64,000 nucleotides of DNA from Theobroma cacao (Eukaryota; Streptophyta; Magnoliopsida; Malvales; Malvaceae): the NCBI RefSeq assembly GCF_000208745.1, contig NC_030859.1:4702593-4766592 (forward strand), given 5' to 3'. The notes beneath the pieces were generated by a model. It was given only the letters and a program-made list of their open reading frames with translations. It was not told the origin of the DNA and searched no databases. Shown here piece by piece: positions 1-10,820 of this stretch. The number at the start of each line of letters is the position of its first letter. Positions within the stretch are counted from its first letter, which is position 1. The position numbers and the translations under genes are program-made.

Positions 1-255
1 CACCCATTTTCCCCAAGTCCTCTGCCTAACACCTCTGTAGTTACAGCTTTGATTCTGAGGCCCTCCTTTCCCTCTCATACACCCCTTTTTCGAACCCTTG
101 GCAGGAGCTTTACGCGGGTGCTTGGCCTCCTCGTTTTGACTCCAGAGCTTGAGGGTGTCAGCAACTGATAAGCCATTACGTCTCTTCCTTTTTCTAGAAG
201 AATCCATTGACAAAGTTGAACCCACCTTAGGATTTTGATCACCAACAAAAACCAT
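1..255 (-). CDS. DREB2: DREB2-type AP2/ERF transcription factor, N-terminal part (cut by window edge)
   Basis: Eighty-five codons from an ATG at 253-255 run down to base 1 without a stop. A basic cluster RKRKRR (residues 21-26) looks like a nuclear localisation signal. It is followed by [17 protein letters not shown] (about 52-68), the signature that precedes the AP2 domain in DREB2 proteins, and then by the first strand of the AP2 domain ([13 protein letters not shown], 73-85). Family knowledge: DREB2 factors bind DRE/CRT elements (core CCGAC) in the nucleus and switch on drought, salt and heat genes. The rest of the AP2 domain, the negative regulatory region and the activation domain lie left of the window. 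A probable 5'-UTR intron (409-691) and two ABRE-like boxes lie upstream. The subgroup call (DREB2 rather than DREB1) rests on the KGSKKGCM stretch. Which DREB2 paralogue it is cannot be told. Confidence 0.9.
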   Translation of the reverse strand, partial: MVFVGDQNPKVGSTLSMDSSRKRKRRNGLSVADTLKLWSQNEEAKHPRKAPAKGSKKGCMRGKGGPQNQSCNYRGVRQRTWGKWV

Positions 256-408
256 CTTTTTATTTCTCCGAATTTATATCAACAGCACAGAATTTCAGTC
301 TCAATGCAGTAAAAAAGGCTCTGGAAGCAAGGGTTTCTCGAAACCCTCTTGAATTAAAAACTAGCCGTTGAGAACAGAGTAATTTAGACGACTTCAAACC
401 CCAAGAAT

Positions 409-691
409 CTGCAGTTCAATTAAGGGAAAAATGTAAAAATCAACTCAAATACAGCGTTAATAGACAGCAACAAAGAAAAAATCCCACCCAGTAAACCCTT
501 TTTTCCCTCCAACTGTTTCTTGAATATCAAGTAACAGAGAAAATAAAAATCGGAAATTACTTCGAAAAGTGAAACTCAAAATGCCCCAAAGAAATTTAGC
601 AAAGTAAGAAAATGAAAATCCCAAAATCCACCCCCAACCCCAAAAAGAAAAAAAAGACAAAAGAAAAGGAAAGAATGAACTGAAAACTAAC
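409..691 (-). other. probable 5'-UTR intron of the DREB2 gene
   Basis: On the minus strand, gacag|gttagt at 692/691 is a good donor and ttgaactgcag|attc at 409/408 a good acceptor, with a T-rich stretch before it. The intron lies wholly between the likely transcription start and the ATG at 255. DREB2-type genes often have such a leader intron. Not confirmed by transcript data. Confidence 0.5.
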
Positions 692-950
692 CTGTCAAAC
701 GAACCAGAGGAATCAAGGAACTTCCTTCTTCACCGTTATTTATCACTTGTTCCAAATAGGGTTTTCCTTATTTTTCTCAAAAAACCGAAGCAAAATAAAA
801 GAAACTGTGAAACTTTCACGTTGGGTTTTTCTGTGACAGCAGTCTGTTTTGAGCTTTCCAATGGCTAGAGAAGAGCAATATGATTTCTGCGGGAGGAAAG
901 TTTGGAACGCATATTTAAATATTTCTGCTCCGATATTTTACGTAGTGAAT

Positions 951-1012
951 GACGTGGCAGATGTTTAGTTGGGCTTCTGATGCTTCGTCACATGGGACAG
1001 CTAGCACGTGTC
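951..1012 (-). promoter_or_regulatory. two ABRE-like boxes upstream of DREB2
   Basis: A GACGTGGC box at 951-958 and a CACGTGTC box at 1005-1012 share the ACGT core of ABA-responsive elements and lie about 50 bases apart. They sit roughly 700-760 bases upstream of the ATG and just beyond an AT-rich TATA-like stretch at 911-922 (atatttaaatat). In Arabidopsis, DREB2A is induced by osmotic stress through ABRE-bound AREB/ABF factors. The same role here is inference. Confidence 0.45.
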
Positions 1013-1020
1013 ACCCGAAC

Positions 1021-2290
1021 CTTCCCGAGCCTACTTAGGTAGACCTAGTTTCCTTGGTATTCAAGAATTTCCTTTTGGGGCTGGTTTAGCTTTCTACTGC
1101 CAAGTTGTTCACCAAATTGTGGTTTTGCCACTGGATAGGCTTCCTGACGCTTTATGGATCTGGATCTTGTTCATTATAAATGATAAACAACTAGAATATG
1201 GCCCAAACAAACAGGCCTAAAGGTCAAATAATTCTATAGATCGCATCATAAGAGACCAAAAATTTGAAAAAAAAATATAGAAAAATATAGTAGTAATACG
1301 TGTTATTTATTGACTAGGGAAGAAAAATTGATAAAATAATAAATTTTTTCCTAATATATATTAAAAAAATTATTTAAAAATTTTTAAATCAACTTTTTTT
1401 AATTATATTTAATCAAGTTTTGATATTATGAATCAAATAAATTCTTATAATTAAAGATATATTACTTCCGATTAATTAAAATGACACATTATTTTGATGT
1501 GACATGTTTAATACGTCATAATGAATAATAACGTGATATGTGATGTAATATGATCATATCAACAACGCAATATGAACATTAAATGATAAATGACGTTTTA
1601 ATTAATAATAATAATTAACTGTCAATTATTCAACCGTATATTATACATACTCATTTAATTCAAAATAAAAATGCAATAACTTAATTAAACACAAAAAATA
1701 GTTCATAAAATCTTTTAAATATTATATCGAAAATGTTCAATCCCTGTATCATTCTCCAATACGAGCTCAAGTGAACCCATTGTAACAAATAAGTGAGTTT
1801 ATGGTTCATTGTATCTTTGGAAAATTCATGGGGTCTAGAGATTAAGGGTTCATTGAAATAAAATATCAGTAAAAAACCAATTATCTCTTCATTAACTAGA
1901 TTCATGAGGGTTAGTACTTTGGTTATAGCTTATAATGAATCATAGTGCTAGAAGTTATAAATAGTTTGAACATAAAGAAATGGAATGCAACGAATGTAAA
2001 GAATTAATTGCTTGAATATAAGCATAATATATGGGTAGCTACGTATGCAACAAACTCAATGAATAAATGGTCTGGTAGAAAATACTAATCACCACAACAA
2101 AATGATTTTTTTGAACAATAATGAAACCTTGCCATTAAGTTACATGACTGATGCTGCCATGGCAATAATGGTTAATTAAAATCTTGTCACAAAACCATAC
2201 CTTTTTTTTCTAGTAATACCCTTGCGTTTCCGACTCTCCATTCGCCATGAAGTACGTAAACCTATCTCATCGATATCTACATGGATGTTC
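1021..2290. other. intergenic, AT-rich, no gene seen
   Basis: Between the DREB2 promoter and the region downstream of the TIR-NB-ARC gene I see no convincing reading frame. The only structured part is an AT-rich inverted-repeat element at about 1360-1695. Confidence 0.6.
1360..1695. repeat. AT-rich inverted-repeat (MITE-like) family, copy 1
   Basis: This block has a left arm containing atgaatcaaataaattctta and a right arm containing aaaataaaaatgcaataac, which is roughly its reverse complement. Between them lies a middle with gtgacatg- and tgatatgtgatg-like motifs. Related blocks lie near 10446-10820, 34500-34740 and 39010-39290. Ends are approximate and no clear target-site duplication was found. 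Confidence 0.45.
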
Positions 2291-2619
2291 GATCCTTCAA
2301 ATATAAGGAAAAACTTTAAAAAAAGAAGCAAAAAAAGGATGGAATGCACTCGTGTCGAACGAATTCATTAATCTAGGACTCGGGTCCGAGTCTGAATAAC
2401 ATAGTAGGCAGCAAACTACACTGCACAAGCAAAACTCAGGCCAGCAACAAAAAAGGTATCTCAAACAGGACAAGATGTTAAGCCAAGAGATGAGCACCAA
2501 AGGAAACTATTACTGTATCCCCTGATAAACTCTCCACTTCAAATGGGCAAAACAACAGAGCCAGAATTTGGAAGGAAAGAAAAACACATAACATCATCAT
2601 CTGGAAGGATAATTAAATA

Positions 2620-3180
2620 TTCCAGCTTTTCTCTTCCTGGTATCGGAAGAATCACAGGATTCGATTACTAGGAAAATAAATGAGAAACCACAAAAGGAAA
2701 AGTCTCTCATAGTTTAATAGTAACATTCAGATCATATCAATAGAGGGTACAGAATTCCATCAGTATTTAAACATTTTAATTTGAGAAACAAGACAATATA
2801 AATTTAGCTATTAAGAAAATCTTCGAAACCATATGCTTGAGTTTACCCAATTAGGCCTCAGCAACCATCCCTGTTGAACCAGAAATCATGAATAATTCAC
2901 AATGCACTATTTTTTAAGAGCACCATCACTGAATTCACAGCTATGTCAACATCACAGTGAGTGCACTCTGATAACCCAGTAATGACCAATCTGTGTAAAA
3001 ATAAAACACTAATATTCTCCATGAACCTCAGAGTATGGTAAAAGATTGATCATCTCATGCAATGCCCTTTTGCATACAGAACCAATTAAGTAATCAAAAG
3101 TTAAACAACAAGATTTTCCAGCATAAGTGCGTTAAGGAAATTCTAATGTTAGAGAAAAGCACTTGGGAGGCAAATCAATG
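2620..3180. repeat. dispersed repeat, copy A
   Basis: This segment aligns by eye with 30255-31092 in the same orientation. Shared landmarks include agaatcacagga, gagaaaccacaaaag, acagaattccatca, catatgcttgag, gaaccagaaatcatga, cactaatattctccatgaac and gaaaagcacttgggaggca, at similar spacing and in the same order. It contains no coding capacity. It is probably an old non-autonomous transposable element or a segmental duplication. Confidence 0.65.
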
Positions 3181-3199
3181 ATGAAACCTGAGCATAATT

Positions 3200-3480
3200 T
3201 CTTTATCCCATCTCCATACTTGCTTTGAAGGACATAACTAAAAGGTAAAACAGCAAGGTAAGAATAAATGGAAAACTTAAGACAACAGACATCTTATGCA
3301 CTTTGAATTATTCATGCTTGTATTTTCTCTTTGTAACCCATCCACCCCTCAAATTCTCTATCCTGTCTCCATGCTTGTTTCAAAGAAAGAAATAACTACA
3401 AACAGCAAGAAGAGAGTGAATCTAAAATTTGACAGTTGACATCCTATGTGCTATTCATTATTCATGTTCATATTTCTCCT
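3200..3480. repeat. degenerate tandem duplication, unit about 140-150 bp
   Basis: A unit starting near 3205 (catctccatacttgctttga, then acagcaag, acatcttatgca and attattcatgcttgtatttt) is followed by a diverged second copy starting near 3362 (tgtctccatgcttgtttcaa, then acagcaag, acatcctatgtg and attattcatgttcatattt). Both lie downstream of dispersed repeat copy A. Confidence 0.5.
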
Positions 3481-4850
3481 CGAAAACAGTCTTAACCTCA
3501 TATTGTATTGTAAACTCGTGAGTTCTTTCAACTTACAGAGTGACTAGACAAGCCAGCATATTTCATAGCCTACAAATATCTTCATGCAATTTCACTCGAA
3601 GACAATTGACCTTGCTAAGCTTAATTTAAGACATAATAAACAAATGTAGTCATTCAAAGACTGTTGCCTGGCATTCCTCTTTTACAAAATTCTAGGATAC
3701 TTTCAAAAAGGAAAAAGGATATGATTTATGTGCATATAACTTGTAACAGGTTTAAAACAAAAATCACGACATGAATGACTTACCAAATAAATCTATTGAA
3801 ACTTTCATGCAAAATAAGTGATAGAGACTTCTGGACAAGAGGCATAACAAGAAGAAGAGTATAATGAGAACTTGGGAAAGAAATCAAGGACAGAACTTAA
3901 AGATATTATTTCAGAACCAAGATTACAAAAACTGAACCTGGCTAGGAATTACTACCATGAGTATTCCCATAGTGTTCCTGCATTTTTTTTCATATGTTTT
4001 TTTGAGCCTGCTCAATAATGCAGCCCACATCCTTGCTCCAGAGTGGATCGATTGTCAAAGTTGTACCTGTAGATTTCAGAACAAAACATAGAAACCTGCA
4101 TGAAAGATGTAATTTGACAGATCATTCCTTCTGTCAGAAAATTTACAATGACAATTAAATAGGTCAATCCCAACACTTGGTGAGTAATTTAAGAAGAGAA
4201 TAAAACCAAATGAACAGGCAGATCATGTTGGTAGCCTGCTACCTTATAATATTATACACCATGCTAGACAAAAATGCTCCCTGAGATTTAACAAGCAAAC
4301 TTTCTCAACTTAGGTGATGCAATTAAGTTGTAGAACTTTGAGCCTGGAGAGAAGAGAGTAAAAAAAGGCATTCTGCAAGACATCCTTATAAAATATTAGA
4401 GCAAACTCATAAAGACAAGGATAAACCTTTTGAGGTGAGAAGCCCTCATCTTGGTCCTGAGGTTCTCAATGTTGAATAGTTGGAAAAAGAAACGAGAAAT
4501 TATATTGCAATAGTGACTATTTCAAATTGTATAAAGAACCACAAACAGATAAAGACTAAATATCAGATAGCTGCCAGTTAAGCTATTCTCTTCAACCTGA
4601 TAAATTTTGGAATGAAGTTTAGGAACCAATGAGTCAAACTGATACATGCAGTTAGGAAAGTGTGCGATGCATTAAAGTCAGTCAAGAGGATTTCATTTCG
4701 AGCGAAAGGAGAAAAGAGTAAGTTCAGAACTGTAGGGCATCCCATTCAAAGTTAAACTGGTATAAAAAATTTCTCTGAATTGTTTACAGGAGTTTTATTT
4801 GTAAACTTTGTATAATCTAATGCAAAATTTTCTAACAAGAAATATAGAAT

Positions 4851-7841
4851 CTATGGTGAAGTATGAGTTTGAACATTTGCAAGAAGACGGGTGAGTTTGC
4901 TTAGAGTTTCACGAGCAGATATGGTATCTGGATGATCCTCACCAAAAATTGAAGTTCTAATAAAAATAGCTTTCCTAATTAGGTCATCTCCTATGTCAAA
5001 TTGCCCCCCTCTTAGCATTAACTTGGACCTGGTTTCTAGCACAGTGGCTCTTGATAATGCCAACTCCTGCCAAAGACATGGATTCAACTGAGCATTAGTT
5101 TGGATGGGCCTCCAACAAAGTGATTTGTCCAACCACTTCTCAACTGGGGTAACAAATGCTTGGTCTGCTGCCTCCAAAGCATTGGTGCATAGGCGGAGGA
5201 GTTCAAGAGCAGCACTGCACCTAGAGAATGTAATGAATGTCCGAATTGCAAGAGGCAAAACCACTTCTTTGACAAGGTATAACAGTTCTGACACCTTGAG
5301 CTCAACAACTGTAGGATCATTGCCAAATCCAAATAACAAGAAACATGCTGCCCATATATGTTCTGGGTGATCGAATAGTGACCCACGACTAATGACAGCC
5401 TGAACCATGGTATGTGCAACTCCGGTAACTCCTCTCTTCCGAGAGTAAACCTTGATGAGCTCATTGAAATGGACATAACCTTGCTTGGTACTACTTCTTG
5501 CAATGTTAAATCTCAACAACATGGAGGATGCTTCTGCTTCAGATCTCTTGGAGTATGATGAAGAAAACCCACAAGTCAAGGAACGTAATAATTTTCTCCA
5601 GAAGTGGGCTCCTTTATGTTTCTCAGGTACCTTGTGAGCAGCTAAGGCTAACAGGGAAACTGGAACGGCAGCAGGTGCAAACCAACCACACACCTGCACC
5701 ATTCTTGTTGCTAAGCTCCTTGGTCCGTCTGCATGATCAAAAATTGAAAAACATACCTCAAAGAGTTGCAGGAGGAAACTGTTTTTCCTCAACGAATGAG
5801 CTTCCCTACCACTCCATGAAAAGTCTCTCAAGGGCATCCTGTTGATGGTATCCAATAGCCTGCTTGGATTTATGGGTAGCTCAGATAGGATTGCGCCTAC
5901 AATTGCAAGGCCCACAGTTAGCCTTCCAACTTTCTCCTCAATTACCCTGAGCACATCAATCTCTGCAATAGGGTAGTCTTTGACACTTCCCTGCATTAAT
6001 GACATTGCCTCTACTCCAGACAAGTATGAGAGTTTTAAAGGCTCTAAATTCATCATATGTGGCAGGCGAGTAGATATCAGAATGTGGGTCTCTCCGCCAA
6101 AACGGGGAAGAAGATCCATTACAAGCTTGCGATCCCACCAATCCTTTTCACTCTCTAAATTATCAATCACCACCAGAAAAGGTATGTTTCTCATAAGCTC
6201 TTTCCGGACTCTAGCAATGGCAGCCTCTTCCTGCTCTTCAAAGCTTTTCATCCTACATTTTTCTATGCAATTTTCAACCCCTACATCTACCTCTAAAAAT
6301 GACCAGAGGTTTAGATAATTCTGCCTAATATACCTGCTTTCTCCTCCTATCCATAGAACCATCTTATACCTCTGGTGATATCTGTAGGCAAACTCCAGAA
6401 GAAGCTCTGTCTTCCCAATTCCTGAGTCCCCTGTTATGCAGGCAATGCCCTTCCCATATACAATTTTTGCTGATCTCTTTCTCCGTGAATTCCGTCCACC
6501 ACCTCTTGGTCTTTGATAGTGCTGCCTTTCAGTGCTTTGCATCTCAATCTCCTTTTCTGACTCCTTCCAAATGACGGGTTCTTTACCCTTCCGGCTGCCA
6601 CTCTCCCACTGTCTTTCCCTGCACCTTTCCTCCACTGAACTGCCCTTACTCCAGCCAATTGTTAAATTCTTTCTCTTTGATCTAGCTTTGAGCTCAAAAT
6701 AATCTCTTTCTGATTCTCCACTAATGTCACCAAAAAGTATAAATTCTAGCTCTGACAATTCTTTCTTCCTGCCAATAAAATTCTCATTTCGAGGAAATGG
6801 GAATTCCTCTTTGTCTACCTTTTCTCTCCACTTGGCCAATCGTTCTACAACACTTCGTCTTCCTAATTTCATTGCCAAATGGGTAACAGCCCTTAATATG
6901 CAGTCTCTCCAACTACCATCCTGAGCTTCCAGTTTCCATTCATCCACTCGAAAGAGGCCATTAACAGCTTCCTTCCACTCCTTTTCCAACCCTCCATACA
7001 AAACCCATAATTCACCCCCATGTTTTTCCCAAAGCTCTCCTCTCTTCTCAACTATATCCCGGACAAGACAATCAGCAGGATTCAAATCAAAGTAGATTGG
7101 GACCAAATTTTTCTTGCTCGAAAAAAATCTAAGCTCCTCAATAGTATATGGATTCCTGAAAGACTTCCTTGTTAGAATTACAACACCAAAGGAAGAAACA
7201 TCCATTGCCCTCTCAATAAGTCCATGCTTACGAGTGTTCCTAAATCGAGCTCTATCAGATACAAAGCAACTCATTCCCTGAACTTCCAACTCAGCACGGA
7301 GCCAATTTGCAAACCTCAGTAAAGAAGGTTTACGACCATGCAAACCTATGAAAACGTCATAGCTTCTGTGTCTGTTAGAAGATAATGATATCGGAACAGG
7401 GGAAAATGACATATCCTGGCTTCTCACATGCTTTCTGTGCTTCTCTACAAGGGCAGAATAAACACTGTCACCCACATGGCCATAACTAGATATGGTTCCA
7501 TTAGAGACAAGAGTTGTGGATAAAACGTGGTCAAATTTCTGGAAGTCACTTGAAATACAAGCAGCCGGTGTTAATGACATGTCTGGCAGGCCAAATCTGA
7601 CATCTTCAAGGCATTCGGGATCCCGAATTCCAGAACTGGAACTAGGAGGATCAGCGCTACAATTAATACTGTCACATTGAGCATCAGACCTTGTCGATTC
7701 AGACAATTGACACGTTGATGATCTTGGAGAGAAGAACGGTGATTGATTCGCAGAAAAGAATGCTGACGACGATGATGACATATTTCTAGAGGTTGTCGCT
7801 GGTAGCGACCCCAACCTGCCGCTATCTTCTCTGAGATCCAT
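4851..7841 (-). CDS. TIR-NB-ARC-TPR protein (TNP/XTNX type), single exon
   Basis: A 996-residue open frame. The N-terminus (1-155) is Ser-rich and low complexity. A TIR domain spans about 160-285. It starts SYDVFIGLHG, and a Glu (E236 in YTIEELRFF) sits where TIR NADases carry their catalytic Glu. The NB-ARC part has a P-loop GDSGIGKTE (471-479), Walker B FLVVIDNLE (555-563), ILISTR (587-592) and a GLPL-like GRLTVGLAIVGA (639-650). HFNEL (791-795) stands about where other NLRs have MHD. The C-terminus (about 945-990) resembles kinesin-light-chain-type TPRs, with FGEDHPDT at 966-973. There are no leucine-rich repeats. This order fits the conserved plant TNP family (Arabidopsis AT4G23440/AT5G56220 type), whose members signal or kill cells in immunity assays. 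Length is normal for the family and no breaks are seen. The linker 375-460 is basic and variable. A specific pathogen role cannot be inferred. Confidence 0.88.
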   Translation of the reverse strand: MDLREDSGRLGSLPATTSRNMSSSSSAFFSANQSPFFSPRSSTCQLSESTRSDAQCDSINCSADPPSSSSGIRDPECLEDVRFGLPDMSLTPAACISSDFQKFDHVLSTTLVSNGTISSYGHVGDSVYSALVEKHRKHVRSQDMSFSPVPISLSSNRHRSYDVFIGLHGRKPSLLRFANWLRAELEVQGMSCFVSDRARFRNTRKHGLIERAMDVSSFGVVILTRKSFRNPYTIEELRFFSSKKNLVPIYFDLNPADCLVRDIVEKRGELWEKHGGELWVLYGGLEKEWKEAVNGLFRVDEWKLEAQDGSWRDCILRAVTHLAMKLGRRSVVERLAKWREKVDKEEFPFPRNENFIGRKKELSELEFILFGDISGESERDYFELKARSKRKNLTIGWSKGSSVEERCRERQWESGSRKGKEPVIWKESEKEIEMQSTERQHYQRPRGGGRNSRRKRSAKIVYGKGIACITGDSGIGKTELLLEFAYRYHQRYKMVLWIGGESRYIRQNYLNLWSFLEVDVGVENCIEKCRMKSFEEQEEAAIARVRKELMRNIPFLVVIDNLESEKDWWDRKLVMDLLPRFGGETHILISTRLPHMMNLEPLKLSYLSGVEAMSLMQGSVKDYPIAEIDVLRVIEEKVGRLTVGLAIVGAILSELPINPSRLLDTINRMPLRDFSWSGREAHSLRKNSFLLQLFEVCFSIFDHADGPRSLATRMVQVCGWFAPAAVPVSLLALAAHKVPEKHKGAHFWRKLLRSLTCGFSSSYSKRSEAEASSMLLRFNIARSSTKQGYVHFNELIKVYSRKRGVTGVAHTMVQAVISRGSLFDHPEHIWAACFLLFGFGNDPTVVELKVSELLYLVKEVVLPLAIRTFITFSRCSAALELLRLCTNALEAADQAFVTPVEKWLDKSLCWRPIQTNAQLNPCLWQELALSRATVLETRSKLMLRGGQFDIGDDLIRKAIFIRTSIFGEDHPDTISARETLSKLTRLLANVQTHTSP

Positions 7842-7912
7842 ATTTACAATGCTTACCCTCTCCGGTAGCTATCAAATCCCATAAATGGAATCAAGGTATG
7901 AGAAGCCACTCT

Positions 7913-8142
7913 GAAACCAAACCAATGAAATCAAACATTAACAAAACAGGGTAATACCATAGAAAGACATGTTTCTATAAATTTATCAAAACTAACTGCT
8001 ATATCCATAACAGTGCTGTTTTAGTCAAGAAAACATCAATGCCACCCTACTAAACAACAATTGAAGAAAACCATTGCATACATATCCAAAGCAAAACTGA
8101 AAAGAAAAAAAAACTAGATTTCAAATCTTTGAGGCACTAACC
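7913..8142 (-). other. possible 5'-UTR intron of the TIR-NB-ARC-TPR gene
   Basis: On the minus strand there is a donor ctgcctg|gttagtg near 8142 and an acceptor ggtttcag|agtgg near 7912. Removing the interval leaves a short leader between the TATA box at 8431 and the ATG at 7841. Boundaries are a prediction by eye. Confidence 0.35.
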
Positions 8143-8216
8143 AGGCAGCTTCAGATTAACAAAGTATGGCTTCACACAAAAAGTGCCCCCGCCCCTTCTT
8201 TGCTTTCTTTGTCCAA

Positions 8217-8270
8217 CTAAAACTCAACCCTTGTTCTGTCTCCCTTCTCTTTTGAAAGCACAAAGTCCAT
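8217..8270 (-). CDS. possible 17-codon upstream ORF in the leader of the TIR-NB-ARC-TPR gene
   Basis: Minus-strand ATG at 8268-8270, then 17 codons (MDFVLSKEKGDRTRVEF) and TAG at 8217-8219. It would lie in the first leader exon if transcription starts about 30 bases after the TATA box. It could damp translation of the main frame. No conservation evidence is available, so this is a candidate only. Confidence 0.25.
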   Translation of the reverse strand: MDFVLSKEKGDRTRVEF

Positions 8271-8430
8271 AAAAAAGATTTTCTCTTTCTATGTCTATGT
8301 CTATAGTTTTTTCTTCTTTTTGTCTAACAGAAGCAGAAGCACCGTTGAAGAAGAGGAAAAAGAGCGGGACCCAAAAGGACGGATCTGACGAGGTATGGGT
8401 TGGTAGGCTCCACTGTGGCACTGCCTCTTG

Positions 8431-8441
8431 CCCTTTTATAG
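8431..8441 (-). promoter_or_regulatory. TATA box for the TIR-NB-ARC-TPR gene
   Basis: On the minus strand the sequence reads CTATAAAAGGG, a near-perfect plant TATA box. It lies about 590 bases upstream of the ATG. A start near 8405 would give a leader of about 560 bases before splicing. Confidence 0.6.
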
Positions 8442-10445
8442 CTGTGAAAAAGAAAAAAGGTCTTCTTTTTTCTTTCTTGGCTGACAAAACAAAATCCACT
8501 GTGGTTTCGGCATTTGGATTCACATTTGAACATGGGTTTTTGTTTTTGTCACTGTTCCTGTGGGTGGTCACTGGTGGTGTTGGCTTCCTGCCTCTTCTTC
8601 TCTTTAAGGTTAGTAAAAACTAACCTACTCCGGTTTTCACCACGATTGCATATAAGCAAACAACACTTGTATTATAATTGCCATTTATTACATTGATTAT
8701 TTCTCATTCAATGATGAATCATTTCCTTTTATTTTCCATCCCTTAAGATGAGTTTTATGAATGGCAATGCATGAGCCTCACCCTCACTCTAACTCCATTA
8801 AAGAAAAAGGTCGGACTTTGGAAGTAGAAAAAAAAAAAAAAAGGAGAAGAGTGATACGAGCAAAAGTAATGGCATCACATGGCAGAGATGAGAAAAAACA
8901 AAAGGGGATGGTACTGAGAATTTAACAGAGGCACACCTCTTGACTCTGCAATAATGAAAAAAACTTTGGCCAATAATTAAAAAAGTTACTGTCCCTTAAT
9001 AAATACGAAGCACATAGTTACACAAAACAGTGCCCTTTTACTTCTTTTGTGATAAAAGAAAACTTTTACCCAATGATTTGATTGCAAGTGTAACTAACTG
9101 TTAGCAAGCAGGCAGGGAGTAGTTTTCTTACTTCTCCCTTTGTCTTTGTCCCCCGTTTTGCCATTGCACTTTAGAACAGCTTCCCAAAGCACCAGGGGCC
9201 AGGGCATTTGCCTTTGGTCAGGCAATGCTTTTTTTTTTTTTTTTTTTTGAGAATAAAAGGGGGGGCCATATTCTTTATTTTGAGTCAAAAGAAAAACAAA
9301 ATCTTTTGGTTTTAATGGTTAAGATTGTATCCTCTGACCACCAGTCTTAAGTATACTTAAAATCTAGCCAGAAAAAAAAAATTCATCAAGATGGATTTGG
9401 TGTCCAAATGTATTTGACTTGGACCTTTGTTTTTTTTTTTTTATTCATTTCTTTCCATTTTGCCCGGTCCTCTTTTAGTTATGTTCAAGGCTAATATGTA
9501 TCATTGCTTCACTAAATGCAATGAATATATATATATATATCAATTATAATCGATTTGTTATTAATGATTTTTTGTTGCTATTAATTTAAATTTATAATTT
9601 ATATAAAATATCAGGGACCTTAGTTTAATATTGATATTAAGCAAGCTATCTAATTTTAAATTTTTTGGCAAAAAGAAAAGTGAAATATTTGGATAGTGAA
9701 AAATACCTATGCTTTTGTGATGAAAATGGATACACTGAATTGTTTCTCTGCAAGCAAATCACCGGTGCAAAATGATAATGAAATAATAATAATAATATAT
9801 CCCTATCTACCAAAGGACTGTGTAGTTGACTTACAATGAGGGTTTTGCATTGGCTGTTTCAACGTAAGTCCAAAACACTCCTTTGGTAGTACTTGCTAGC
9901 ACATGCTTCCATGTGAGACCAAACTAATGAAAGGCTCTGATTTCTTTGCAATCTATCAACGGCTGGGATTCCAACATGTCACTGCAAAAGAAAAAAAGAG
10001 AGAAGAAAACAAAATTTCTTTTCTCTTTTTCATGTAAAAGGGCAAAACAGGGAAGATAATTTTTTTAAAGAGTTTATTGGGGCGTCTTTGAAGTTTGAGG
10101 TTTAGTGATTTCCAGGAGGCAGGAAGGTTAAGAGTAGAAGCATATAAAGCGTAAAATAAAGTATTTACAACTTTTTGCTGTTTTAGATAATAAAAATGAT
10201 GTATTATTTTATTAATTTTTGGGTTTGTGGCACAACAAATTGGAATGTTGATTGTGAATATGTTGTGGAAAGTGGGGCATGAAAATTAAAAATTGTGAGC
10301 ATCATCAGTTTGATCTATCAAGTCCAGATATTCATGTCATTTGTCTACTTTTGAGCAGCATGCCCAACCAACTACAATATAATATGGAAAATTTTCAATC
10401 TTATCAAAATTGGATGCATGTCAGGGTTGCAATCTAACAAAAATA

Positions 10446-10820
10446 TCTGAATTATTTAAAAATTTTAAATAAATTTTTTATTTTATTTAATTAAATTTTT
10501 ATATTTTTATTTTAAATCAAATAGGTTCTCATAATTAATAATTGATTAACTATTGTTAGTCAAAACTCCATTTATCATTTTATGTTATGTAGTGTTGATG
10601 TGTCATGATAGATACTAATGTGACATAATAACATAATCGCGTAATATTTTCAAGTTTTAAACTAACGACATGTAGATATAAAATGACAAATAATATTTTG
10701 ATTAATGATAGTTAATCAACTGTTAGTTATAAAAATTTATTTGACTTAAGATGAAAATATAAAAATTTAATTGAACACAATAATAAATAAAAAAATTTTA
10801 CAATTTTTTAAAATAATTGA
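10446..10820. repeat. AT-rich inverted-repeat (MITE-like) family, copy 2 (best preserved)
   Basis: The left arm (aattaaatttttatattttt, then atcaaataggttctcataat and attgattaacta) is matched in reverse complement by the right arm (agttaatcaactgttagtta, then aaaatataaaaatttaattg). This gives inverted arms of well over 100 bases round a short middle with gatgtgtcatgat and aatgtgacataat. No coding sequence is present. This is the clearest of the four copies in the window. Confidence 0.55.

Larger units (their letters stand above)
2291..4850. other. region downstream of the TIR-NB-ARC-TPR gene; repeats, no complete gene
   Basis: The stretch lies 3' of the minus-strand gene that ends at 4851. It holds one copy of a dispersed repeat (2620-3180), a decayed tandem duplication (3200-3480), and a short open stretch at 3990-4066 on the minus strand behind a good acceptor (ctacag). 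That stretch might be a 3' exon but could not be joined to anything. No other coding signal was found. Confidence 0.5.

Noticed and set aside
5084..5503. 139-codon minus-strand frame inside the TNP gene
   Set aside because: It is a shadow frame overlapping the well-supported 996-codon frame and shows no domain.
8291..8623. 110-codon plus-strand frame opposite the TNP leader
   Set aside because: Low-complexity product (Lys/Phe/Leu), overlaps the predicted promoter and leader of the minus-strand gene, no family features.
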